This document shows, piece by piece, positions 46,079 to 55,866 of a stretch of 64,000 nt of DNA. Each line of letters begins with the position of its first letter. Position 1 is the first letter of the stretch. The position numbers and the translations under genes were made by a program. Below the pieces are notes generated by a model, which was given only the letters and a program-made list of their open reading frames with translations, was not told the DNA's origin and made no database searches. Origin of the DNA: Hypomyces perniciosus (taxonomy: Eukaryota > Ascomycota > Sordariomycetes > Hypocreales > Hypocreaceae). The stretch spans positions 3,100,001 to 3,164,000 of the forward strand of contig SPDT01000001.1 of NCBI GenBank assembly GCA_008477525.1, in the 5' to 3' direction.

Positions 46079-47541
46079 TCAACTGCCAGATAGTGGTTGT
46101 TCTGTTCGTCGGTGCGACTCTCCGTCTATTGAGAGATTGGAAATTCCGGTCTCCGATGTTGGAGTTATATCTGCAGGAACAGGTGGCAGTTCGTCCAAGT
46201 TCTTTTGAGCTTCGGCTGCCTGGCGTGCCTCCTCTTCTCTGCGCCTCGACTCTTCCTTCAAGTGCTGGGCCTCCTCTTCCTTCTCCTTCTGCTGTTTCTC
46301 CATAACCTGGAGCTCCTCGTCAATCTCGGATTCATCCACAACCACTCCAGTCGATTCTGATAAGATCGCGGCGACCTCGTCAGTCTCACTCATCTGCTCC
46401 CTGAGACGGTCCATGGCAGTATCGATTCTTTCCGCACCACCAATCTGAGCATTGAGAGTCTTGAGGGCGCCAGCAGATGACTCCATGATCTTGACTAGCT
46501 GAATGTTGTCTGATGCCTGTTCCAACTTGGCAGCCACTTCCTCAAGCTGATTGAGAGTGGCATATCGCCGAGACAGAGACGACTCGGCGAGTTTCCTCGC
46601 TTTGAGAGCTGCCAAGGCGGTAATACGATTCTTCCTCAAAACGGAATTCCTCGCCTCCAGGTCTAGCTCGTCGATGCGCTTGTTGAGAAGCTCAACTTGG
46701 TGCTCCAGACTAGCTGTTAACTCCTTAATAGACGCGATAGAAGCATCTTCTCCTGTAATTCCCCCTTGTTCGCCAGCGCCTTGGATCCGTATAGTCTGCC
46801 CGTCATATTCGATCAGGCCCTTGTCTCTCGCCAAGAACCTGAGTAACACATCTAGGTCTGTATCGGAAAGCCGTTGGCCGGTGACTAGCGTGGATGCGAA
46901 GGATTTCTGGAATTGTGCCTTGGTGAAGACTCGGTCAAACCTGGAGGTTTTCTCGGCCACCCTCTCGGCCAGCTCCTTGCTCGCAGCCTCCACGTTCTTC
47001 ATGATGACGTATTGGCCTTTCGGTATCTTGTCGTCCCCTCGAGCGGGGTCTACAACGCCAATTTGTCGCAGAGTCCAGCCCATTACGTTCCATGGCATTT
47101 CTGACCAGGTATTTTGATATACATTCTGGCTCGATTGGAGAAAGTTCTGAAGAGATATCAGATCTTTGCCCGCCACAGCCTCCCGTATCACCGTACCGAG
47201 TGCCAGGGGTTGGCCAAATTGTCTATTCTCTAGGGATCGGCGGAGCGATTCATCGAGGTCGAGGACGAGCACGCTAGATTTTGAGCCTTGACGTGACAAG
47301 AGGCCTTGGGATGCAAGCCGCGACAGGGCAACGGACCAAGCAGAGATGTTTGCTTGATAGCCATCGGGATTTAGGGTTCTTTGGGGTCGAAAGTCTGAGT
47401 AGAGTGCTGGGAGCCGAGCTCTAACAGGACACTAGGTCAGTATGCACTGCTTTGCAATGGAAGCATGGTAGGCAAGGATATGTGGCCATACTTCCGGAAA
47501 TTGGCGTCGTGCTCAACAAGGTAGTTTGCGAGTTCACCCAT
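46079..47541 (-). CDS. CHM7: Snf7-family ESCRT protein Chm7/CHMP7
   Basis: ESCRT-II/III hybrid that helps survey and seal the nuclear envelope. Exons are 47541-47492 and 47420-46079; 463 residues. The N-terminal half (ARLPALYSDF, DGYQANISAWSVALSRLASQGLL, MGWTLRQIGV, FLARDKGLIEYDGQTIRI) resembles the winged-helix ESCRT-II-like part of CHMP7. From about residue 230 a coiled Snf7 domain follows (ELLNKRIDEL, LAALKARKLAESSLSRRYATLNQLEEV). A highly charged coiled coil (EKQQKEKEEEAQHLKEESRR) precedes the tail. Splicing of the 71-nt intron restores MGELANYLVEHDANFRKARLPALYSDFR. The ORF continues upstream in frame without ATG support. Confidence 0.87.
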
Positions 47542-48110
47542 CTTCTCTCTGTGGTATCGCCCTCTCCGGTCCTTAGGGACTCGAAAAGTATTTACGTTTG
47601 ATTTCTTCGTGTATTGAAGCAAGGATTTTCCTCAAAGGCAATTGCAGGATATCGTTGTGACTTGAAGATGGTGAAGGGCTCTGTGTTATGGAGGGGGATG
47701 TCAAGGCGTGAATTGGCTAGTGTCTCTCATCGGCGCGTCATAGTGCCTGGATTTAGAAATGAGGCACAGGTGCCGCTTCATAACCTCTTCATAAGGGCTC
47801 AGACTACAATGGATCCTCGTGCTTGTATTGGATCAGCTTGGACATAAATAGGAGTCCGCAGATTGGGCACCATGAATACGGAGTATTTTTTACAGCCAAT
47901 CCATATTGCGTACCTACAGGACGTGGATTGCAGTGGCTTCGAAGACATTTATTCGCCTGTCCCAAATATCTCCAGATAATCCACCACAGGATAGCAGTCG
48001 CCAAACCAAAAAAAAAAATTTAATGCAAAGTGCTGCTGTGTGCCATCTATTCGTCTCATATTCATAAATGCCCTGGCTTTGTCCCTCTCGTTAATGTCCA
48101 TGCCTATCCC
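47542..48110. other. Intergenic between TRS85 3' end and CHM7 5' end
   Basis: 569 bp. Contains TACGGAGTA at 47878-47886, one of the dispersed motif family, and an A10 run near 48007-48016. No gene seen. It should include the CHM7 promoter. Confidence 0.5.
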
Positions 48111-50429
48111 TTAGTCGAATCCCTCCTGCTTTGGCTCCTCATCGACATCGTGGTCCATCTCTTCACCACGAAGTGGCGCTGTCTCTAATACACCCCCTCG
48201 GATAACAGTGCTTGTCCTCCTTGCACGCATATCTGTCAATGCCTCACTCTCCTCGTCTATCGGGTCCTCCGTCCCATCCTCCGTCCCATCCCCTTCATCC
48301 CTTCCTACTGAGTCGAGTCGTTCAGATAGTTCATGTTGCAGAGAATCGATGGTCCCATTGGCAATCGCAAACTGGGAAATGCCATGCCTGTGAGGTAGTG
48401 TCTCGTATGTTCTTTGGGCTTCGTTGAGACACCGTTGGGCTGGGATGTACTTGGACTGTTGAGCCCACGCTTGGGCAGCAAGGACACTCCAGACAGCCGA
48501 CTTGCGGCGTCGACTCCCCCAGTTCCAGCTACCAACTCCCGGTTTTGATGCATAACAGATAGCTAAACGCTCTTTGATAAGGGCATCGCCGACGCGACCT
48601 AGGATCTTCGACTCGAGCAGGCGGATGCCCCATCTGGCAGCATCATCAATGCTCGACCCACCTCTTAGTCGAAGGAGCTCCTGGGCCAGCGTTAGGCTTC
48701 TCATTGCTCCATATGGAGCACTACAGCGCGTGTTATAAGAATAAAATGTAGACTCGAGCATTTGATCCACAGTCTCCGCCCGGCTCTTGGATGTCAACTG
48801 CTGCGGCATGAGAAGGAGACTGAGCGCCGCCATTTCATTGGCCGCAGCATGGTATTTCCAGGCCTTTGCCTCACTAAAGTCGGAGCGCAATAGGTCGTAC
48901 GTTGAGTACGCCAGCTTCCAGTCTCGCAGCATGAAAGCAAAGTCAGCCAGTTTCCGCATGATACCCTCCGGGGTATCAGCTCGGTAGAAGCCCGACACGT
49001 CGTAACTGTCCTTCCCACTACTGGTCCCACTCGATGAAGACCTTGAGCTGCTACCAAAGCCCGTCCATTTCCTTGACAGGTTCATGAACCTCCCAGTAAT
49101 ACCCCTTCGACGTGAAGCGACTTGATCATTCCAAATAGTAGCGTGGCGTTCCATTGTCGGGACGATAGATTGTATTACCATTTCACGAACAAAGGACCGG
49201 ATGGCTGTGGCATCTGACTCAAAGATGTATCGTGATGGATGCTCAAAGCTCTCATCATCCTCGCTTCGACAGATTCCCGCCAACTCTTCTGAGGCCGACA
49301 TCCAATCGCTACGAGGAAGTGGGATGTTATCATCGTCCGTTTCCACGCTTTGACTACACCTTAGCCGCAGTAAATGGCAGTGCAGCCCCAGATGACGCTT
49401 CATTTGCTCAAAAAGCCCCATAGATCTTGTGATGTCGTCGTTTTCCTCATCATGAACCAAGACGTAGTATCTCAAATAGTCCCCGTCAACCCATACTGGC
49501 AGCCTCTTGTCTCCCTGACTGGTTTCCGAGTAAAGCCTCCGTAGCTCCTCTATGGGGGCCTCGTTTCGAGAGCTAATGGCAATGATGCAAGCCACAGGAT
49601 GAGCGAATGTCTCGTGTGGGCTGATGGGTAAGCCAGACAAGAGACGTCTTAGGTAGAGCGCATAGTAAGGAGATGCAGCCTCGAAATCTGTTCCATCCTT
49701 GGCTAGAATGCTATGATGCGGCATACCGAGGAATGTGTCTTCAGCGTAGGAGAGGTGGCGTTCAACAACCGCCTCGACATCAGCCAACGTTTTCTGGTCT
49801 TTGGACTGACTGCCTTGCACCCCTTTCTGGTTTTGTAGCGTCTGAGCTTGCTTGGAACCCAAGATCGCCGTATCAGGGTGTTCTATATGTTCACCGAACC
49901 TAGTGAATCGGATCGAGAAATCGTCCACTGCTCGGCTCACCCCATTGCTATCCCTGATCATTACTTTTCCTTGAATGTTTTCGCCAAACGGTCGAAGGAG
50001 CTCCCATAAACCATGCTGAAATCCCTTTTCACGGACCAGCGCTTCCGTATCCTTGGAGGCATAAATGGATACATGAGGGACGAATGACTTGAGGATCAGA
50101 TTTAAAGGCTCGCCTGGATTGTCCCCTGCATTATCCGGCAGTCCACGGCTCTGCCCTATGTCAAAGACAGTACTTGACAGAACTCTCGACGGAGACCCTC
50201 GCCCTGCGGGCGACATGGACCTTGAGCCGGGCGGTGACAACGTAGAGGCGTATAGGGAGGCGGCGAAGGGGTTGGATCTTCGAAACGCAAGCGTAGATTC
50301 CGACGGAGATGAAGGGAGTGATTCAATCGCCGAGGTTGAATGCCTCATCTTGGGTAATTTCATGGCCGACGCCGCAGCGGGCAGTGCCTGGATCGGTTCC
50401 GTTGACGACGCATCTTGAGGCTGTGGCAT
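48111..50429 (-). CDS. TRS85: TRAPPIII subunit Trs85 (TRAPPC8)
   Basis: Specific subunit of the TRAPPIII complex, the Rab1/Ypt1 exchange factor for autophagy and Golgi traffic. Uninterrupted frame of 772 residues, starting MPQPQDASSTEPIQ. After a Ser/Pro-rich start come the family blocks: NLILKSFVPHVSIYAS, LLRPFGENIQGKVMIRDS, VERHLSYAEDTFLGMPHHSI, SPYYALYLRRLLSGLPISPHETF-type text split by short spacers, and ESDATAIRSFVREMVIQSIVPTMERHATIWNDQVASRR. The C-terminal helical repeat region includes LRKLADFAFMLRDWKLAYSTYDLLRSDF-like sequence and ERLAICYASKPG. A DGTEDGTED repeat sits in the acidic tail. Confidence 0.93.
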   Translation of the reverse strand: MPQPQDASSTEPIQALPAAASAMKLPKMRHSTSAIESLPSSPSESTLAFRRSNPFAASLYASTLSPPGSRSMSPAGRGSPSRVLSSTVFDIGQSRGLPDNAGDNPGEPLNLILKSFVPHVSIYASKDTEALVREKGFQHGLWELLRPFGENIQGKVMIRDSNGVSRAVDDFSIRFTRFGEHIEHPDTAILGSKQAQTLQNQKGVQGSQSKDQKTLADVEAVVERHLSYAEDTFLGMPHHSILAKDGTDFEAASPYYALYLRRLLSGLPISPHETFAHPVACIIAISSRNEAPIEELRRLYSETSQGDKRLPVWVDGDYLRYYVLVHDEENDDITRSMGLFEQMKRHLGLHCHLLRLRCSQSVETDDDNIPLPRSDWMSASEELAGICRSEDDESFEHPSRYIFESDATAIRSFVREMVIQSIVPTMERHATIWNDQVASRRRGITGRFMNLSRKWTGFGSSSRSSSSGTSSGKDSYDVSGFYRADTPEGIMRKLADFAFMLRDWKLAYSTYDLLRSDFSEAKAWKYHAAANEMAALSLLLMPQQLTSKSRAETVDQMLESTFYSYNTRCSAPYGAMRSLTLAQELLRLRGGSSIDDAARWGIRLLESKILGRVGDALIKERLAICYASKPGVGSWNWGSRRRKSAVWSVLAAQAWAQQSKYIPAQRCLNEAQRTYETLPHRHGISQFAIANGTIDSLQHELSERLDSVGRDEGDGTEDGTEDPIDEESEALTDMRARRTSTVIRGGVLETAPLRGEEMDHDVDEEPKQEGFD

Positions 50430-50882
50430 GAAGGCGACTTGATGCGGTCTTTCCGCTCAGAGATTTCAGGCAGTTCTAGTCGATTCATGCGGCGCGAGTG
50501 ATGGTAGCGGAATCGCAAACGGCCGAGTCTGGAATCTGCCTCCGCATGTTCCTCGTCCAGACGATGAGGCCTGGGTGTGTTAGATAATACTGTGGCGGCA
50601 GCTTGCGAATGTGCGGACATCTATCAGGTCCGCCGGCCCCCCGAGTTGAACAACGCAAATTGCCCCACATTGCTGTACCGGGGTGTCGGAGTTCAGTCTC
50701 CACTCGGTACCTGCATATCCACATACTAGTACTACTACGGGGAGCTTAGGTACTCTAATACTCTGCACTCTACGGAGTACATGGCGCGTAAATCCCAAAA
50801 TTGATCACAAACATCGGCGGCTGACCTACCTAGTACTTCCACGGTCCGGCAACGACACCGAAAGCAGCAACAAATTCTCGAC
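50430..50882. promoter_or_regulatory. Divergent promoter region TRS85 / BUD13
   Basis: 453 bp between head-to-head genes. TACGGAGTAC of the dispersed family lies at 50771-50780, and CATACTAGTACTACTACGG is nearby at about 50722. No gene is supported. Confidence 0.45.
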
Positions 50883-51872
50883 ATGCCCTCAGATCTTACC
50901 AACTATCTCGCCTCGCGATACCTAGTTGCCGACCCAAAACCAACATCCAAAAAGCGGAAGCGGAAGCAAGCCTCTGCAGCTTCTGGGCTGCTTATTACCG
51001 ACGACGACGATGCGACTTGGGGCCATACGAATGCCAATCAGGATGACCTCGGCGAGGATGGCCCTGTAACTGTTTCGGGGACAACCGCAGAGTTCAGAAG
51101 GGCCAAGAAGAACAATTGGAAAACAGTGGGAGGCAGTGGGGATGCTTCAAGTAAGGACGACAGCGCCGCTGCTGATGCAATCATAGCATCGGCAGCGGCA
51201 GAAAACGATGCAGCTAGAGCCGCCGATGATGAGATGCCGGTGATCGAGGATAGCGAAGGTGTGGCAAAGATGAGTGATGGTACCCATGCCGGTTTACAGA
51301 GTGCTGCTGCAGTCGCAGCCCAACTCAAGCGACGACAACAAGAGGAACGTGAAGAGTTCGAAAGATACCGCAAGAACACAAAGGAGGAGGAGACTGTCTA
51401 CCGAGACGCCACCGGCCGAAGAATAGATATTTCCATGAAAAGGGCAGAGGCACGGCGCGCTGCTGCAGAAGCCGAGGAGAAGGAACGGCTAGCAAAAGAA
51501 GCTCTAAAGGGTGATGTCCAACAAGCAGAAGCTATAAAAGAGAAAGAGCTCCTCGAGGATGCTAAACTCATGCCCTTTGCCAGAAACGCCGATGATGAAG
51601 ATATGAATAGGGAACTAAAGGGTCAGGAGAGGTGGAACGATCCCATGATGCAGTACCTGAGTTCAAAGAAGGATACTAATGGTGGAGGTAAGGCATCGAA
51701 GGGGCGGCCAGTATATACAGGTGCTGCTCCTCTCAATCGCTACGGCATCAAACCAGGATATAGATGGGACGGCGTGGACAGGAGTAATGGGTTTGAGGCT
51801 GAGCGCTTCAAGGCCATCAACCGGCGCAAACGTAACGAAGGGCTTGATTACGAGTCAGAGATGGACGAGTAG
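50883..51872 (+). CDS. BUD13: Pre-mRNA splicing factor Bud13/Cwc26 (RES complex)
   Basis: Subunit of the RES (retention and splicing) complex with Snu17 and Pml1 on the activated spliceosome. Single exon, 329 residues. N-terminus [14 protein letters not shown] is the family signature. The long middle is Ala/Glu/Lys coiled coil. The conserved Bud13 domain is C-terminal: [68 protein letters not shown], ending [16 protein letters not shown]. That last block carries the Snu17-binding Trp residue ([13 protein letters not shown]). Confidence 0.96.
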   Translation: MPSDLTNYLASRYLVADPKPTSKKRKRKQASAASGLLITDDDDATWGHTNANQDDLGEDGPVTVSGTTAEFRRAKKNNWKTVGGSGDASSKDDSAAADAIIASAAAENDAARAADDEMPVIEDSEGVAKMSDGTHAGLQSAAAVAAQLKRRQQEEREEFERYRKNTKEEETVYRDATGRRIDISMKRAEARRAAAEAEEKERLAKEALKGDVQQAEAIKEKELLEDAKLMPFARNADDEDMNRELKGQERWNDPMMQYLSSKKDTNGGGKASKGRPVYTGAAPLNRYGIKPGYRWDGVDRSNGFEAERFKAINRRKRNEGLDYESEMDE

Positions 51873-52121
51873 GTTCAGTTGTAGATACCACTTATTATCA
51901 GTCAAAGCTTCGGCATCATATGGCTCATCAATACCCTACTTTTTTTTACGGTCATTCATTACATGTGAATCTAAAGGCACAGCTGTTGCCACTCCGAAAA
52001 ACTCGCAGCCTAAAATTCCACTTTCCCAATGATCGGCTTTGATAAGAGCGACGATCCGTCTAAGATTCCCTTCACTACCTTAGTGAGCTCATACCCCTCA
52101 GCTTGAGATTAGCATGTCCCG

Positions 52122-54241
52122 TCATTTCCTACGACGCAGACGCTTATCTGGGCCGTAATCACACAGTTGCTTGACGAGCTTAATCCACTCCTGCTTGGGC
52201 ATTCGTCCTGGTCCATCTCCAACGCGGCCTTGGAATGGCTTGATAAGATCGCCGATAGCAATTCCCTCGGGGGGGATCTTCTCCAGAATTTCCCATGGTT
52301 CAATAACTCCACCAGCTTGGGAAGAAGGGGAGGCGGCTGAGATGCCCTATGATTAGCTGAGGGGAACTGACAGAGTAAACGGGATTTACTTACCACCTTG
52401 AGTGGGATTAGGACTTCCGGCCCGGGACACTGCGGGTGTGCCCTTTGAGCTGCCAACGATCTTGATCTTCTTTTTAGGTGCAGCCCCATCTGACATCTCG
52501 CCAGCAGTGGCCTCGGCATCACTACCAGATCCAACATTAATCTTGGGGCGGCGGACCGTTGTGGTTTGTGGAAGTGGAGTGCCAGACCGACTGCCTGGGG
52601 CCGTTGTCGAGGTTTGCTTCAACTTCTTCCTACTTGACTCGTTTCCGCTTGATTCCGATAAGGCAGGAGAGCCAGCACGCTTCAGTGACTTGCCCTTCTT
52701 TGTCGCCTCGGCCTGCTTCTGTTTGCCTTGAGGGGTTGTAGATCCTTTGGAGCTTTGGGCCTTGGCCTGATCCTTCGATTCACCCTGGCCATCCTTACCC
52801 TCGGCATCTTTCTTTTCCTCTTCCTTCGTAGCCTCTTCCTCTTCGTCAGAAGATTCCTCGTCAGACTGTGACTTGATGAGCTGTGCGTCAGAAAATAACG
52901 GCGGGTATGTTTTGAACTTACAGAACTGCTCCAGGGGTTCTCCGTCGAACCGTCACTTTCGTAAATGTCTTCACGATCTCGCTTAATGAGGGCCTTCTTG
53001 GTGGTCTTGCCATACTTCTGTCGCTCCAACTCCTCCCGCAACTGTTCTTGCAATTCCTTGTCTACCTCCTGTTCGTCTCCGTCACCAAATAAGTTTGCAC
53101 CAAGCTGCTCGCGTCGGATTCGATCCTTGGACTCTTTCATATCCTCGTCGTCATTGCGTTCGATGTGTGGAGCCTCGTCATCATCCTGAAACTCATCTCC
53201 TGAGACATCCAGTTCATCATGCTCCATTTTCTCTGCACGTGAAGCCGCCTTGAACGTGTCACTCTCCGTCTTGACCATTTGGCCTCGGCCATACAATAGC
53301 CGCCGCGTTGCCTCAAGATCGTTTTGTCCCGCCTTCCTCTCCTCGTCCTTCATCACCCAACGGCCGACGTCCACCTTCCGGTTCATAAACGCCTCAGCCT
53401 CATCAATAGTAAAAGGTTGAAAAGGTGGCTTAGAGGTGAATTTGTACCACTTCTCGAGCGGAACCATGCGGAATACGGATTTGTCGATCATGAAAGCAAC
53501 GCTTGCTTCGGAGAGCGCGGCGATATAACTTCCAACCCAGACATTTCTTCCATCCACATCTTCCAGGTGCCACGGAAGGGCTTCTTCGTACCGCAGATCC
53601 GATTCCTTCTTCGCTGCGGATGATTTTGGGACTCTGTTAAACATCGTCTTCTCTTCTTTCTGCTTTTTTGGACGCTTGGGGTTTGTTTCCTTGGCCACGG
53701 GCGCAATTTTGGCTTGATCGAGAGCCCTCTGGGCCTCTCGCTCTGCCTTGATCTGTGCCAGTCGTTCCGCTTCCTGTTCATCGACGGGCATGCGTTCGGG
53801 CTCCTCTTCCTTGACGGCCCTTCCCGGCGGAGGCTGGCGGGCATCGCGCCTATGTAAAGTCACAGGTCTGGCAAACTCATCTTGGTCTGTCGGATCGATA
53901 GGCTTGTCGCCCAATTTCGCTTGAGTGAATTTCATTACATGGTAACGAATTCCATCGAGAAGGGCCTTCTTCGTCGTCATAATCGGTATATCGTTATAGG
54001 GATACGGAGGAGGGGGTTCGCTCCAGCCGCCGTACTGCTTGCGCAATTCCTCGAGAGTAGGCTTCGCCCCATTCTGTGCGGCCTGTCGCTGTGCACTCGT
54101 AGATGTTTGGCTAGGTTTGGGAGCGGGTTTTCGGGTTGATGTGACGAGCGGGTTGGCAGGCTTTCTTCGCATGGGGCGCAATGGATTCGGCTTCTGACTT
54201 CGGGGAAGCCCATTCGGATTTCCAGAGGGCGCAGCACTCAT
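52122..54241 (-). CDS. TFG1: TFIIF alpha subunit (Tfg1/RAP74)
   Basis: Large subunit of general transcription factor TFIIF, binding RNA polymerase II during initiation. Exons in transcript order: 54241-52922, 52880-52394 and 52336-52122; 673 residues. The N-terminal dimerisation part contains LPWHLEDVDGRNVWVGSYIA, EASVAFMIDKSVFRMVPLEKWYKF and EAEAFMNRKVDVGRWVM. A charged linker follows (KDRIRREQLGANLFG and acidic runs). The C-terminal winged helix is made of exon 3 (IPPEGIAIGDLI, MPKQEWIKLVKQLCDYGPDKRLRRRK). The first intron is only 41 nt; the second is 57 nt. Phases 0 and 1 close correctly. Confidence 0.95.
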
Positions 54242-55866
54242 TGTGACAACAATTTGGGGTTTGGCGTATGAGTGAGTATATTGGCAAATAAAGGAATAGG
54301 ATCCGATCACAGCAAGCTGCAATGCCAGCACAGGTGAATGGAAGACGATGGCATTAATGCAGTTCCCTCAAATGGGCAGCGGCACAGCGTCCAACAGACG
54401 TGTCAAAAGGCGCGCCGGGGGCTGGCGGATGAAGTCTCGACGCCGAAAAACACTGCTAGCACAGACGACTCCGCAAGGTTAGGTCTTCGACTTTTTCTCG
54501 CGTATCAGGGGTGCTCCCAGAGAAGAGACGCAATGAGGAAGGGCACCAACAGCGTGGAGAGTCGAGAGACTGCCGCGCCTTATGACGAAGGATGACAAAG
54601 GACACGGCTGAGAGAGCTTGGCTGAACGCGCATCAGTGCAGGAGTCAACTGTGGGGCCACACTGAATCACGTTAATACGGTAGGTGGATTGGTGGATGTA
54701 CCTTCTAGGATGTGGCATAGACTTTTCAGGGTAACGGACTTCAAGATGTCAAGTTTGTACGAAGTGCAATAAGGTAATTTTATCAGCAAGCAACTAGTGA
54801 CAATGAGAGCATTATGGATATTTCTCTTAGTAGTTAGCTACACAGCACGTAGATGCTGATATTAGTACGAAGTAGTCACTGCTGAAATACTGGCAAGCAA
54901 CCTTATAACCCTGATCTTATGGAGAAACCGCACACCACAGTCCACTAAAAGAGCTTCCAGAGTTTCCAGAGCAAAGTTCCATCATCTCTTTGCCACCCTT
55001 TTTTGCTCTCATATTGGTTCGAATTGCTCCATTACAAAATGTTCTAGGCCTTTGCAAAATTCTCATTAAGTGCATATTTAATTGCCTCCGTGATTACTTG
55101 AACGGTTGGGCAGAGACAGCTTGCTTTTAAGTTCCTATCCTTGTGAAAGCACTGAGGCGACGGGATTTACTACCTGGAGGCAGTAGGCAATGCGGGCCAA
55201 GTACCGACCAAGGTGCCTCTCATATTATTAACAGACGACCCCTCCCCCTCCAATACCAGTCCCAAATCACCATCCATTGCTTCATCACACTTCAACGAAC
55301 ACATACGCAAAAGCGAGGTCAAACAAAACAAAGCTCCGTCATTTCTTTTCCGCATAGCCAGCAGCACACGCGGGAACGCTTCTCTCTGTTTCAAAGCATA
55401 TCCTACTCTCCTTGCCTTTGGTAACACCACTTCGGACTGTACCATCTGAGACACACACAGATCAGGCTTGGTGCAAAACATCCATGGCCCTAATGCCTGG
55501 CACAACTGCATCGAATCACGAATAAACGAACAATTCATCGCATGGTGCGGCGATTCACAGTCAACAGCACTCCTTAGCCATCGTGTAGCGACATATTTTG
55601 ACAAGGCCACAGTTGTTTTGCATCGTCAACGGGGTGGTTGTCCAAGAGCTCCCCTCGAGCTTCACTCATTAACTTCTCCCTTCTGCATCCAGTGGTTACA
55701 CCACATAACGTCCATTTAAGTCTACATTAGCACGTTGAAATTGTGGCGGTTACGGGAATGATAAAACTCTGCTGCGGGGGATCTCCAGGCTGCTCACAAT
55801 CAACCATCTCTTCTTTCTGCTGTCCGTGTTTGCCTCTCTCGATAATTGACCCGTTGGGGGGTAGCA
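54242..55866. promoter_or_regulatory. Long divergent region TFG1 / Cid13-like gene
   Basis: 1.63 kb, the longest gene-free stretch. It contains partial copies of the dispersed motif near 54760 and 54865 and an AT-rich block around 54770-54910. From about 55210 to 55866 the plus strand is C/T/A-rich with leader-like composition and short unsupported frames. I see no tRNA or protein gene. Confidence 0.5.

Noticed and set aside
48007..48016. A10 run as a retroelement tail
   Set aside because: No target-site duplication or element body next to it.
55005..55030. GGTTCGAAT, tRNA T-loop-like sequence
   Set aside because: No matching T-stem, anticodon arm or acceptor stem can be formed around it.
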